DNA of 64,000 nt. Origin: an archaeon. Its GTDB lineage: Archaea > Nanobdellota > Nanobdellia > Pacearchaeales > GW2011-AR1. The notes beneath the pieces were generated by a model, which worked only from the letters and a program-made list of their open reading frames with translations, ran no database searches and was not told the DNA's origin. The stretch lies in contig DAHWKL010000001.1 in NCBI GenBank assembly GCA_027343665.1, positions 190,773-254,772 of the forward strand, given 5' to 3'. The position numbers were made by a program, and so were the translations under genes. Positions 1-10,064 of the stretch are shown piece by piece; the first letter of the stretch is position 1, and every line of letters starts with the position of its first letter.

Positions 1-80
1 CAGCAAAAGGTATTAACCCCAAAAGCGTAAAAAAAATTTAAATAGTTCAAAATTCCCGAATTTTGAAGATTATGGAAAGA

Positions 81-96
81 TTTATAAACTAATTTT
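81..96 (+). promoter_or_regulatory. TATA-type promoter upstream of rpoH (TTTATAAACTAATTTT)
   Basis: Archaeal TATA box; the same extended 16-mer occurs upstream of rpsL and fusA. Confidence 0.6.
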
Positions 97-167
97 TTAT
101 AAAATTTGTATTGTCTAATCTCCAAAGAGTATTATGCAAAACTAAACCAAATCCCCGACGACAAAAT

Positions 168-380
168 ATGCATATTCTACAACCAAAACACGTGAAACTA
201 AGCGAAAAACAGGCTGAAGAACTTTTAAACAAAATTAATGTCTCGAAAACCCAACTTCCAAAAATATTTTCTGATGATCCGGCTCTTCCGGAAGGGTGCG
301 GAGTGGGAGACATAATCCAAATAGAAAGGAAAGATTCTGAAACGGAAGAATTAAATGTGTATTACAGGGTGGTTGTATAA
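168..380 (+). CDS. rpoH: DNA-directed RNA polymerase subunit H (Rpb5-like)
   Basis: MHILQPKHVKLSEKQAEELL...LPKIFSDDPAL...GDIIQIERKD is typical RpoH; directly upstream of rpoB; ATG at 168 preferred over TTG at 111. Confidence 0.92.
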   Translation: MHILQPKHVKLSEKQAEELLNKINVSKTQLPKIFSDDPALPEGCGVGDIIQIERKDSETEELNVYYRVVV

Positions 381-3300
381 TGGTAGAGGGAAAAAGCCAC
401 CTTGTCGTCAAAAAATATCTGGAAGACCACTCGCTTGTCGAATCGAATATTATTTCTTACAATGAATTTGTCGAACATAGGATGCAGGAGATTGTTGATG
501 AGATATCTGGTTCAATAGAACAGGATGATGAAGAATTTAAGATAAAACTTGGAAAGATAGAGGTGGGAAGACCAATTGTCATTGAGGCAGACGGAAGTAC
601 TTCAACAATAATGCCTTATGAAGCAAGGTTAAGAAATCTTACTTATGCAGCTCCGATATACCTAGAACTCACTGTAAAAAAAGACGGGCAGGTTGACTCT
701 GAAGTTGTAGAGATAGGGAAGATTCCGGTTATGGTCAAAAGCAAAGTGTGCAACACATGGGGGCTTGACAAAGAAAAGCTCATAGAGAATTATCATGACC
801 CATTGGATGCCGGCGGATATTTTATAATAAAAGGAAATGAAAGAGTCATGGTTATGGCCGAGGATCTTGCCGAAAACCAGCCATTCATAGAAGAAAACTC
901 AAAAGGCCAGCTTAACCTAAAGCTCTTCTCCCTTAAAGGAACTTACAGAATCCCAACAACAATAAAAGAAGGAAAAGACGGAATTTTTGAAACTTCCTTC
1001 TCAAGATTCAAAGATGTTCCAACTATAATCCTTCTGAAAGCTCTTGGGCTCACAAAAGAAGCTGACATAGCAAGATACATCGAAAAAGAAACAGACAGTG
1101 TCATTGTCAATCTTTATGAATTCGCAAATATAGCGACGGAAGAAGATGCTATGATGTATATCGCCGAGAAAACAAATCTTCAAGGAACAAAAAAAGAAAT
1201 ACTTGACAGAGTAAAACAGAGAATCGATTCTTATCTTTTCCCACATATAGGACAAGACAAAGCTTCAAGAATAAAAAAAGCCGTGACAATCTGCAAGCTT
1301 GTGAAACAATTTCTTCTGGCAAAAGAAAATCCAAAACTTACAACAGACAAGGATCATTATGCGAACAAAAGGGTGAGGCTTTCCGGTGATTTGCTGACAA
1401 CTTTATTCAAAGTCAATCTGGGAATTCTCATAAGGGATTTACAATATTCCTTACAAAAATCATCTAAGAGGAAAAAATTCTTCTCGATAAAAGTCCTGGC
1501 AAAATCTACCCTTTTCAGCCACAGGATAGAATCAGCAATTGCAACCGGCTCATGGACGGGAGAAAGGAGCGGGGTCACTCAGAATATGGATAAGACTAAC
1601 TACCTTGCGACAATATCACAGTTGCAGAGAGTATCTAGCATGCTCGAATCCGGACAGGAAAATTTTGAAGCAAGAACGCTTCATCCGACACATTTCGGAA
1701 GATTCTGTCCTATCGAGACCCCTGAAGGAACCGAAATTGGCCTGAGAAAGAACCTTGCTCTCATGAGCAGGGTATCGACAAGGGTGGATATGGATGGGGA
1801 GAAATTCATGAAAGATTTAGAAAAATTTGGGCTTAACAAAGAGCTTAATGAAGGATATGAAGTATTCCTGAACGGAAATTACATTGGTAACGTGAAAGAT
1901 CCTAAAGCATTTTCGAATTTCATAAAGGAGAAAAGAAGAGCAGGGGAATTACCTGTTGAATTGAGCATAAGTGAAAAAGACGGGCTTCAATCGATCTCCA
2001 TGTCAACTGAACCTGGAAGAGTTCTTAGACCATTGATTGTTGTTGAAAACGGCGTCTCAAAACTTAAGGATGAACATCTGCTTGCATTAGAACAAGGAAA
2101 CCTGAAATGGGTGGACCTTGTGAAATCAGGAATTGTAGAATATTTGGATGCTTCCGAGGAAGAAAGTGCGCTTGTTGCACTTAATGACAAGGAGGTCACT
2201 CCTGAGCACACTCACATTGAAGTTGATCCTGTTGCATTCCTTGGTGCAGTTACAAGTCTAGTTCCTTACGGCAACCACGACCAGTCTTCAAGACTTAACA
2301 GAGGTTCAAAAACCCAGAAGCAGGCTTTGGGACTTTATGCTGCAAATTATCTTTGCCGTCTTGACACAGATGTTTCTGTACTGCAATATCCTCAAAAGCC
2401 ACTCGTAAGAAGTTTTGTTTATGATACTCTTAACACTTATCCTGCCGGACAGAATCTGACAGTTGCGATAATGACTTATGAAGGATATAACATGGAAGAT
2501 GCTCTGGTTTTGAACAAAGGAAGTCTGCAAAGAGGGATGGGAAGGAGTTTCTACTTCAGACCATATTCTGCCATAGAGATGAATTATGCAGGAGGATTAA
2601 AAGATGAAATAATCGTTCCAGAAAAAGATGTGTCAGGTTACAGGATGGAATCACTTTACAGATATCTTGAGGATGATGGAATAATCTACCCCGAAGCAGA
2701 TATAGGCGAGAGTGAAGTTTTGATAGGAAAGACGTCTCCTCCGAAATTCCTTTCGGAAGCGAGAGAGATTTCTGTAAGAACAAAGAAGGAATCAAGTGTT
2801 ACATTAAGACAGGAAGAAAAAGGAGTCGTGGAATCCGTTTTTGTAACAATCGACGATGAAGGGAATAAGATTGTCCAGGTTAAAACAAGGGATTTGAGAA
2901 TTCCGGAACTTGGAGATAAATTCGCAACTTCACATGGTCAGAAAGGAGTCATTGGTGCAATTGTTGATGAAGAAGACATTCCATTCACAAACTCGGGCAT
3001 GAGACCCGATGTTCTTTTCAACCCACACGGACTTCCAAGCCGTATGACTGTAGGATATTTAATAGAATTACTTGCCGGGAAGACTGCATCTTTAAGAGGA
3101 GAAGTCATTGACGGGACTTCGTTTTCAGGCGAATCAAAAGCCAGTCTTGAAGAACAACTTGAAAATTTGGGATTCAGATTTGACGGAAAGGAGACAATGA
3201 GAAGCGGAATCACAGGCAAAAAAATCGAAACCAAAATTTTCGTGGGAAATTTATACTATCTGAAATTGAAGTATATGGTCGCAAATAAGATACATGGAAG

Positions 3301-3643
3301 AGCTTCAGGTAAGATAGCACTTCTTACAAGGCAGCCAATTGAGGGAAGATCACGTGGGGGGGCTTTGAGACTTGGAGAAATGGAACAGCAAGCTCTTGTA
3401 GCCCATGGAGCATCCCTCCTTTTGAAAGAAAGATACGATTCAGACAAGGTGGTATTGCCAATATGTGCAAAATGCGGAGCAATAGCAATTGATGACAAGA
3501 TAAGAAAAAAGACCGTATGCCCTGAGTGCCATTCAGAAGAAGTTGAACCTGTTGAAGTTTCATACGCCTTCAAGCTTTTAATTGAAGAGCTTCAGGGACT
3601 TCATGTAAATACTAAATTTGAACTCAAGAATAAATATGAATAA
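380..3643 (+). CDS. rpoB: DNA-directed RNA polymerase subunit B, unsplit
   Basis: 1087 aa continuous ORF with GRFCPIETPEGTEIGLRKNLA, GYNMEDALVLNKGS, ELGDKFATSHGQKGVIG and C-terminal Zn motif CAKCGAIA...CPEC. Confidence 0.97.
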   Translation: MVEGKSHLVVKKYLEDHSLVESNIISYNEFVEHRMQEIVDEISGSIEQDDEEFKIKLGKIEVGRPIVIEADGSTSTIMPYEARLRNLTYAAPIYLELTVKKDGQVDSEVVEIGKIPVMVKSKVCNTWGLDKEKLIENYHDPLDAGGYFIIKGNERVMVMAEDLAENQPFIEENSKGQLNLKLFSLKGTYRIPTTIKEGKDGIFETSFSRFKDVPTIILLKALGLTKEADIARYIEKETDSVIVNLYEFANIATEEDAMMYIAEKTNLQGTKKEILDRVKQRIDSYLFPHIGQDKASRIKKAVTICKLVKQFLLAKENPKLTTDKDHYANKRVRLSGDLLTTLFKVNLGILIRDLQYSLQKSSKRKKFFSIKVLAKSTLFSHRIESAIATGSWTGERSGVTQNMDKTNYLATISQLQRVSSMLESGQENFEARTLHPTHFGRFCPIETPEGTEIGLRKNLALMSRVSTRVDMDGEKFMKDLEKFGLNKELNEGYEVFLNGNYIGNVKDPKAFSNFIKEKRRAGELPVELSISEKDGLQSISMSTEPGRVLRPLIVVENGVSKLKDEHLLALEQGNLKWVDLVKSGIVEYLDASEEESALVALNDKEVTPEHTHIEVDPVAFLGAVTSLVPYGNHDQSSRLNRGSKTQKQALGLYAANYLCRLDTDVSVLQYPQKPLVRSFVYDTLNTYPAGQNLTVAIMTYEGYNMEDALVLNKGSLQRGMGRSFYFRPYSAIEMNYAGGLKDEIIVPEKDVSGYRMESLYRYLEDDGIIYPEADIGESEVLIGKTSPPKFLSEAREISVRTKKESSVTLRQEEKGVVESVFVTIDDEGNKIVQVKTRDLRIPELGDKFATSHGQKGVIGAIVDEEDIPFTNSGMRPDVLFNPHGLPSRMTVGYLIELLAGKTASLRGEVIDGTSFSGESKASLEEQLENLGFRFDGKETMRSGITGKKIETKIFVGNLYYLKLKYMVANKIHGRASGKIALLTRQPIEGRSRGGALRLGEMEQQALVAHGASLLLKERYDSDKVVLPICAKCGAIAIDDKIRKKTVCPECHSEEVEPVEVSYAFKLLIEELQGLHVNTKFELKNKYE

Positions 3644-3902
3644 AATGAAAACGATTGAAAACAGAACAACTGGAAGGGAGATGGAAGGAATGAGTGAGAT
3701 GCATTATGAAAGAATCAGGCAAGCAACAAAAGATTTACAGTTAGAAGATACAGATATAGGAACAGGGTCATCCCTAGTTGAAGGAATAAGATATGCTTTC
3801 GCTGCCAGATCTTTCAGGTATGAAGCAAAACCTGAAATGATAATAAACGGTGTTCCACATATCTACCACTTAACCAAGATTACACAGGAGAGAAAAAACT
3901 AA
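3636..3902 (+). CDS. hypothetical protein between rpoB and rpoA
   Basis: ORF overlapping the rpoB stop by 8 nt and ending 1 nt before rpoA; no recognised family. Confidence 0.65.
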   Translation: MNKMKTIENRTTGREMEGMSEMHYERIRQATKDLQLEDTDIGTGSSLVEGIRYAFAARSFRYEAKPEMIINGVPHIYHLTKITQERKN

Positions 3903-3903
3903 A

Positions 3904-6900
3904 ATGAAAAATCAAATAAGCAAAAAAATCGGGGAAATAAAGTTTTCATTACTTAGTCCTGAGGAAATAAAAAAGATTTCAGTAGCAAAGATTGTCACCC
4001 CTGAACTTTATGATATCGACGGGTATCCTGTAGACGGTGGACTTATGGACTTAAGATTGGGGGCAATTGACCCGGGAGTTAGATGCAGAACTTGCGGAGG
4101 AAAGATAAAAGAATGCCTCGGGCACCCTGGAAGTATTGACCTTGCTAAGCCAATAATACACCTAAAGTATGTCCCCGTGATAGAATTAGGACTCAGATGT
4201 TTCTGCCGTGAATGTGGAAAACTTATGCTTGATGAAAAAGACCTGAAAAAATATTCTCCGAGCGAAAGAGCAAAAAAAGCAAAGGACGCAAAAAAATGCC
4301 CTTACTGCCATGCTTCACAGGAAAAGGTAAAGCTTGACAAGCCCACAAGTTTTTACAAAGGAAAATCAAGAATGTTCCCGACCGAAATAAGAGAGCATCT
4401 TGCCAAGATAACCGATCCTGAACTTAAAAAAATAGGGATAGATCCAAGGACATGCAGAATTGAATGGGCAGTTTTGAATTCACTCATAGTTCCTCCGGTG
4501 ACTGTAAGGCCAAGTATAATTTTGGAATCTGGCGAGAGAAGTGAAGATGATTTAACACATAAATTATCAGATATAATTCGTGCGAACCAAAGGCTCTGGG
4601 AAAACCTGAATGCAGGAGCACCTGAAGTGATAATAGAAGATCTCTGGGACTTGCTGCAATACCATATCACAACTTTCTTTGACAACACAGTCGCAAGAGT
4701 TCCTCCTGCAAGACATAGAAGCGGACAGCCGTTAAAAACAATAACTGAAAGAATAAAAGGAAAAGAAGGAAGAATAAGGAAGAATATTGCAGGAAAAAGA
4801 GTAAATTATTCAGGAAGAACTGTCATAAGCCCGGATCCAAACATAAGAATAAATGAAGTGGGAATACCTTTCGAAATCGCAAAAGTTGTAACGGTCGCTG
4901 AAACTGTGAATGATTACAACATAGAAAAACTTTCCAAATTAATAAGAATGGGTGAAAATTGGCCAGGTGCAAGTTATGTAATAAGACCTGACGGAAGAAG
5001 AAAAAAAATAACTCTTGATCTGCAGGAGGAGATAATCCAAGAACTTAAATCAGGATACAAAGTCGAAAGACATCTTCAGGACGGTGATATTGTCCTTTTC
5101 AACAGACACCCGTCACTTCATAGGGCAAGTCTTATGGCACATTATGTGAGAGTTCTCCCCGGAAAAACTTTCAGAGTTCATCCTGCGGCGGCAAATCCTT
5201 ACAATGCTGATTTCGATGGTGATGAAATGAATATACACTCACCACAAACAGAGGAAGCAAGAGCTGAGGCAAAGATACTTCTTGATGTAAAACAAAACCT
5301 TATCTCCCCAAAGAACAATACAAATCTAGTCGGTTGTATTGTCGACGCTATCACTGGAAATTATATCTTAGGGAAGAGGGAACTCACAAAAGAAGAAGCA
5401 AACCAGATACTTTACAAATCAGGCATCGTTGCGGATATCTCAACTAAGACAATATCAGGAAAAGAAGTTTTCTCTTATGTGCTTCCTGAGATAAATTTCT
5501 CCAATGAATCCATAGAGATAAAGAAAGGAAAATTCGTCAAAGGGGACATTGATAAAAATACTTTCGGAGATGAAGAAGGCGAACTTGTAAAAGTGATAGA
5601 TGAAAAGTTCGGGAGAAACGAAGCATTTGAGTCAATAAGAAAAGCTTTCAATCTTGGTAAAAATTACTTATCTGAAGTTGGGATTACAGCTTCAGTCGAG
5701 GATTTTGATCTTGATCAGGAAACAATAGAAGAAAGTGAAAAAGTAATAAGATCTACTGAAAAAAGAGCGGAAGAGATCCTTGAATCGTATAGGAACGGAA
5801 CACTTGAAATTATCCCAGGCAAAACCGTTGAAGAATCAAGAGAGATTCATCTGCTTAAAGTCCTCAATGAAGTAAGAACAAAGGTGGGTGCAATAGTAAA
5901 AGAAAGGTTCCCGGAAACAAACCCAGTAAGCAACATGATAAAATCCGGCGGCGGTGGGAATACTCTGAATATAACTCAGATGGCATCGTGTGTAGGACAG
6001 CAGGCTTTCGCAGGAGGGAGAATCAGTATAGGATATTCGGAAAGGACCCTTCCTTTCTTCAAAAGAGGAGACTTATCTCCAAGATCAAGAGGATTTATCA
6101 GGAGTGCTTTCATAAAAGGCCTCAAACCAGATGAATTTTTCTTTCAGGCAATAACCGGACGTGACTCACTTATGGACACCGCACTAAGAACACCAAAGTC
6201 GGGTTATTTGTACAGACGTTTGGCAAATGCACTCCAGGATATGAGGGTAGAATACGATGGTACAATAAGAGATTCTGGAAACAATATAATACAATTTCAG
6301 TATGGTGCCGACGGATATGATGTATCAAAAATACACTTAAAGGAAAAGATATCTCCTGGTGAAGCAATAGGACTTGTAACAGCACAGTCTTTCGGTGAAG
6401 CTTCAACACAGATGGTTTTGAATACTTTCCACATGGCAGGTGTTGCTGAAATGCAGGTGACAACGGGACTTCCAAGGATAATCGAGATCTTTGACGCTAG
6501 AAAGAAACCTTCTTCACCTAAGATGGAAATCTATCTTGAAAAAGATTACAACAATGAAAAAGACGCTAAAGTGTTCGCAGAAAAAATAAAAGAGGTCACG
6601 TTAAAAGAAGTCTCATCAGAAATAAATCTTGATTTTGGAAACAAGAAAATAGTAATCAATCTTGATAATAATGAACTCCGAAAGACCCACACAACACCTG
6701 TAAAAGTTGTAGAGAGACTCAGAGATCTTGGATTTAAAGTTGAAACCAGGGGAAACTCAATTGTTCTCAATGCTGCTGAGTATGGATTCAAAGAAATTTA
6801 TCAGCTAAAAGAGAAACTCAAGAAATCTATAATTTCCGGCGTCAAAGGAGTAGAGCAGATATTGATTGTTAAAAAAGACAAAGACTATGCAGTTATAACT

Positions 6901-7392
6901 CTTGGGACAAATTTGAAAGAAATAATAAAACTTAAAGAAGTTGATAAAAAGAAACTTATCTCAAACGACCTTTATGAAGTTGCTGAAATCTTTGGTATAG
7001 AAGCTGCAAGACAATTGATAATCAATGAAATCAAAGAAGTTCTGAACTCACAGGGATTGGATATTCACATAAAGCACCTTGAGCTCATTGCTGACGCCAT
7101 GACTAACACTGGAGATGTAAAAGGGGTCACAAGGATGGGAATCATAATGCAAAAAGCATCGATACTTGCAAGGGCAACATTCGAGACACCTGTAAAACAG
7201 TTTGTGAATGCGATAATTAAGGGCTCAACAGATAAGCTTGAAAGCGTAATAGAGAATGTAATCCTGAACCAGCCAGTCCCCGTTGGAACAGGGCTCCCCG
7301 GACTCCTTGTTAATGTTATTGGTTCTCTATCCGGAAACGATAAGAACAAGAAGACCGCAGAGAAGAAAGTCGTCGAAGCGAGCAACAATTAA
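3904..7392 (+). CDS. rpoA: DNA-directed RNA polymerase subunit A, A' and A'' fused
   Basis: 1162 aa ORF with CRTCGGKIKECLGHPG, NADFDGDEMNIH and A''-type SPGEAIGLVTAQSFGEASTQMVLNTFHMAGVAEMQVTTGLPRIIEIFDARK. Confidence 0.97.
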   Translation: MKNQISKKIGEIKFSLLSPEEIKKISVAKIVTPELYDIDGYPVDGGLMDLRLGAIDPGVRCRTCGGKIKECLGHPGSIDLAKPIIHLKYVPVIELGLRCFCRECGKLMLDEKDLKKYSPSERAKKAKDAKKCPYCHASQEKVKLDKPTSFYKGKSRMFPTEIREHLAKITDPELKKIGIDPRTCRIEWAVLNSLIVPPVTVRPSIILESGERSEDDLTHKLSDIIRANQRLWENLNAGAPEVIIEDLWDLLQYHITTFFDNTVARVPPARHRSGQPLKTITERIKGKEGRIRKNIAGKRVNYSGRTVISPDPNIRINEVGIPFEIAKVVTVAETVNDYNIEKLSKLIRMGENWPGASYVIRPDGRRKKITLDLQEEIIQELKSGYKVERHLQDGDIVLFNRHPSLHRASLMAHYVRVLPGKTFRVHPAAANPYNADFDGDEMNIHSPQTEEARAEAKILLDVKQNLISPKNNTNLVGCIVDAITGNYILGKRELTKEEANQILYKSGIVADISTKTISGKEVFSYVLPEINFSNESIEIKKGKFVKGDIDKNTFGDEEGELVKVIDEKFGRNEAFESIRKAFNLGKNYLSEVGITASVEDFDLDQETIEESEKVIRSTEKRAEEILESYRNGTLEIIPGKTVEESREIHLLKVLNEVRTKVGAIVKERFPETNPVSNMIKSGGGGNTLNITQMASCVGQQAFAGGRISIGYSERTLPFFKRGDLSPRSRGFIRSAFIKGLKPDEFFFQAITGRDSLMDTALRTPKSGYLYRRLANALQDMRVEYDGTIRDSGNNIIQFQYGADGYDVSKIHLKEKISPGEAIGLVTAQSFGEASTQMVLNTFHMAGVAEMQVTTGLPRIIEIFDARKKPSSPKMEIYLEKDYNNEKDAKVFAEKIKEVTLKEVSSEINLDFGNKKIVINLDNNELRKTHTTPVKVVERLRDLGFKVETRGNSIVLNAAEYGFKEIYQLKEKLKKSIISGVKGVEQILIVKKDKDYAVITLGTNLKEIIKLKEVDKKKLISNDLYEVAEIFGIEAARQLIINEIKEVLNSQGLDIHIKHLELIADAMTNTGDVKGVTRMGIIMQKASILARATFETPVKQFVNAIIKGSTDKLESVIENVILNQPVPVGTGLPGLLVNVIGSLSGNDKNKKTAEKKVVEASNN

Positions 7393-7479
7393 TCAAAATT
7401 CCCGATTTCCGACGGCAAAATTATTAAGATAAATAAAAACAACATTTTATAAAGAAGTTGTGTATAAAGAGTTTATACG

Positions 7480-7896
7480 ATGGTAAACACTATTGACATG
7501 CAGGATTTGAGACACCTTAATTTATTCAGGAAAGTGACTCACCTCGAAACGAGATACTGTTTTAGTTATAATGAAATACTCATGTTCTGCGTTCCGAGGC
7601 GCGATATATCAAGAGGCTTGGGGAAAAACGGGGAAAACCTGAAAAAAATGTCGGATATTCTCAGAAAAAGGATAAGAATAATCCCAATCCCAAACGGCAT
7701 TGAAGAGGCAAAGCAGTTCATACAGGCAGTAATTGCACCAGTAGGTTTCAAAGATATTGAAATCACGCCAAATGAAATAATAGTCAATGCAGGAAGTGAG
7801 AATAAAGCAGCACTCTTGGGTCGAAACAAGAGACGCCTGAATGAGATGAAAGAGATCGTGAAAGATTTCTTCAAAGTCGATTACCGAGTCATATAA
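7480..7896 (+). CDS. nusA: NusA-like KH-domain transcription factor
   Basis: CVPRRDISRGLGKNGENLKKM plus second KH-like AALLGRNKRRLNEMKEIVKDFF; position downstream of rpoA. Confidence 0.9.
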   Translation: MVNTIDMQDLRHLNLFRKVTHLETRYCFSYNEILMFCVPRRDISRGLGKNGENLKKMSDILRKRIRIIPIPNGIEEAKQFIQAVIAPVGFKDIEITPNEIIVNAGSENKAALLGRNKRRLNEMKEIVKDFFKVDYRVI

Positions 7897-7937
7897 TTTT
7901 TTGGATATAAATTATTATAAAGTAAGGTACTAATTTT

Positions 7938-8738
7938 TTGTTTATGAGGCATGACAAATTAATCAGGGACGGCATTCCTGCAATACTTAATGAAAAAGGC
8001 ATTAAGTATTCATCACACTTAATTGTCGGAAAAAAGTATGAAGAAGCACTGAAAGCGAAATTGATAGAGGAGGTTTATGAATTCGTTGATAAGATGGATC
8101 CTGAAGAAATGGCGGATGTTGAAACTGTTCTTGATACAATATATAACTATTATAGAATTGACCGAGATGAAGTCAGAAGACTGAAAGAAAGCAAATTGGC
8201 CAAGAGAGGCGGTTTCGAAAAGGGGATATTCCTTGATGAAACCCATAGGAGCAATTCTCAAAATTATGAAAATTGCTTTTTCTGCAAGACTTACCATGAT
8301 GGCAAGGAAGTGTTTTCCGAGAATCAGTTTTTCTATTCGAGATTCGACAGGTTCCCAGTCGAGCCGGGCCACCTTGAGGTAATACCCAAAAGACATTTCG
8401 CCAACCTCGATGACATGACCCAGCTTGAATGGAATTTCATATTGCCGATGATAAAAGAGACAGTTAATAAAATTAATGAGTCAGATTTGAGGAAAGTCTA
8501 TAAAGATTTACAGACAGATTTCCCTGAAGGAAAATCGATGAGACTTCTTGAAGAAGCACTGAATTCGCCATTCTTAAATAAAACCCCCGATGCTCGCAAT
8601 CATTTTATCAATGATGGACGCGCGGCAGGAAGGACGATAGATCATTTCCACTGGCACATACTTCCTAGGTACAACGGTGACGTCGAAAATCCTCGAGGTG
8701 GGGGAAGACATATAATCCCCGGGAAAGGTTCTTACTAA
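7938..8738 (+). CDS. MazG-like NTP pyrophosphohydrolase domain fused to HIT hydrolase domain
   Basis: N-terminal KLIRDGIPAILNEKG...KLIEEVYEFVDKMDPEEMADVETVLDTI; C-terminal CFFCK...PVEPGHLEVIPKRHF...DHFHWHILPRYNGD (HxHxH). Confidence 0.85.
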   Translation: MFMRHDKLIRDGIPAILNEKGIKYSSHLIVGKKYEEALKAKLIEEVYEFVDKMDPEEMADVETVLDTIYNYYRIDRDEVRRLKESKLAKRGGFEKGIFLDETHRSNSQNYENCFFCKTYHDGKEVFSENQFFYSRFDRFPVEPGHLEVIPKRHFANLDDMTQLEWNFILPMIKETVNKINESDLRKVYKDLQTDFPEGKSMRLLEEALNSPFLNKTPDARNHFINDGRAAGRTIDHFHWHILPRYNGDVENPRGGGRHIIPGKGSY

Positions 8739-8764
8739 AAATCTGCGAATAATTCAAGTAAAAG

Positions 8765-8780
8765 TTTATAAACCAATTTT
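8765..8780 (+). promoter_or_regulatory. TATA-type promoter upstream of rpsL (TTTATAAACCAATTTT)
   Basis: TATA ~34 nt upstream of the rpsL ATG, consistent with near-leaderless mRNA. Confidence 0.65.
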
Positions 8781-8798
8781 CTTAAGATTAATCATACA

Positions 8799-9221
8799 AT
8801 GGGATTAAAAAGTGCGTTCAAAAAATCAAAAGACAGAAAGAAATTCCGATGGAAAGACAAGGGGTATAAAGCACATACTCTTGACCTTTTCGCGAAATCC
8901 GATCCACTCGGAGGTGCGAACCAAGCAAAAGGAATCGTGCTCTCAAAGTTCCAGAAAGAAGCAAGACAGCCGAATTCAGCGATGAGAAAATGCTGCAGAG
9001 TACAACTCACCAAAAATGGAAAAGTTGTCGGTGCATTCATACCAGGAAATCTCGCCCAAAAATTCATAGATGAACATGATGAAGTCATGATTGAAAGAAT
9101 CGGCGGGAAACAGGGAAAAAGTAAAGGCGACATGCCCGGAATCAGGTACCAAGTTATAAAAGTAAATGATCAGCCTCTTGACAGACTTTGGATGGGGAAG
9201 ATACAAAAAGGTAGAAGATAA
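8799..9221 (+). CDS. rpsL: 30S ribosomal protein S12
   Basis: [40 protein letters not shown]. Confidence 0.96.
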   Translation: MGLKSAFKKSKDRKKFRWKDKGYKAHTLDLFAKSDPLGGANQAKGIVLSKFQKEARQPNSAMRKCCRVQLTKNGKVVGAFIPGNLAQKFIDEHDEVMIERIGGKQGKSKGDMPGIRYQVIKVNDQPLDRLWMGKIQKGRR

Positions 9222-9222
9222 G

Positions 9223-9414
9223 ATGACATTCAAAATTGTTTATTCTGATAGAAAAAGTGAAGAAGGATGGAATACCTATGCAGGTAATATTGGAAAAGAA
9301 CCTGACGCAAGATGGTACAATCAAATGTTCGGAAAAATATACATAACTATCGACAAAATCAATGAGAGGCTAAAGAAGAGCAAACTTGAGAAAGGAGTGG
9401 AAACAAATAATTAA
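9223..9414 (+). CDS. hypothetical 63-aa protein between rpsL and rpsG
   Basis: ORF filling the S12-S7 gap; ATG at 9223 immediately follows rpsL. Confidence 0.55.
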   Translation: MTFKIVYSDRKSEEGWNTYAGNIGKEPDARWYNQMFGKIYITIDKINERLKKSKLEKGVETNN

Positions 9415-9416
9415 AA

Positions 9417-10028
9417 ATGGCAGAGGAAAACAAAAATAATTTTAAAATCTTTGACATGTGGGACATATCCCAAATAAAAGTTGAGGACCCGGGGCTCTCC
9501 GGGGTTATCAATCTTGAACCAAAATTAATTTTAAAGTCTGAAGGAAGGAATGTTGTAAAACATGGCCAGACAAGAGTAAACATTGTGGAGAGGTTAGTCA
9601 ACAAAATTGCACTTACAGGACATAGAGGAAAAAAGCACAAAATAGAATTGGGACATTCTACAGGAAAATATTCAAAGAACCTTAAGATGGTTATTGAATC
9701 TTTCAAAGAAGTAGAGAAAAAAACTGGAAAAAATCCTGTTGAAGTCCTTGTTAAAGCGATTGAGAAAATCTCACCAAGAGATGAAACAACAATAATTGAG
9801 TATGGGGGTGCAAGATATCCACAGGCAGTTGACGTTTCCCCCATAAGAAGAGTCAATCTTGCACTGAAAAACATGGTTCACGGCGCAAGCGATAAAGCAT
9901 TCGGGAAAAAGAAAAAATTCTCGCAGGCACTCGCAGAAGAGATAATTCTGGCTTATGAAGAGAACGGTGAAAGCTCAGCCTTGAAGAAAAAGAAAGAATC
10001 AGAAGCACAAGCAGATTCAGCAAGATAA
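9417..10028 (+). CDS. rpsG: 30S ribosomal protein S7
   Basis: RNVVKHGQTRVNIVERLVNK...NPVEVLVKAIEKISPRDETTIIEYGGARYPQAVDVSPIRRVNLALK. Confidence 0.96.
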   Translation: MAEENKNNFKIFDMWDISQIKVEDPGLSGVINLEPKLILKSEGRNVVKHGQTRVNIVERLVNKIALTGHRGKKHKIELGHSTGKYSKNLKMVIESFKEVEKKTGKNPVEVLVKAIEKISPRDETTIIEYGGARYPQAVDVSPIRRVNLALKNMVHGASDKAFGKKKKFSQALAEEIILAYEENGESSALKKKKESEAQADSAR

Positions 10029-10064
10029 TTTCTAAAACCTTTTGATATGATTTTCATCAATAAA

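Noticed and set aside
1001-3573. Several minus-strand ORFs (e.g. 2938..3234, 3256..3573)
   Set aside because: Antisense to well-conserved rpoB; no start context or recognisable family.
380-7392. Possible inteins in rpoB/rpoA
   Set aside because: Both proteins are shorter than or near expected length, and conserved motifs are uninterrupted.
9359-9874. 171-aa minus-strand ORF
   Set aside because: Antisense to rpsG, which is unambiguous.
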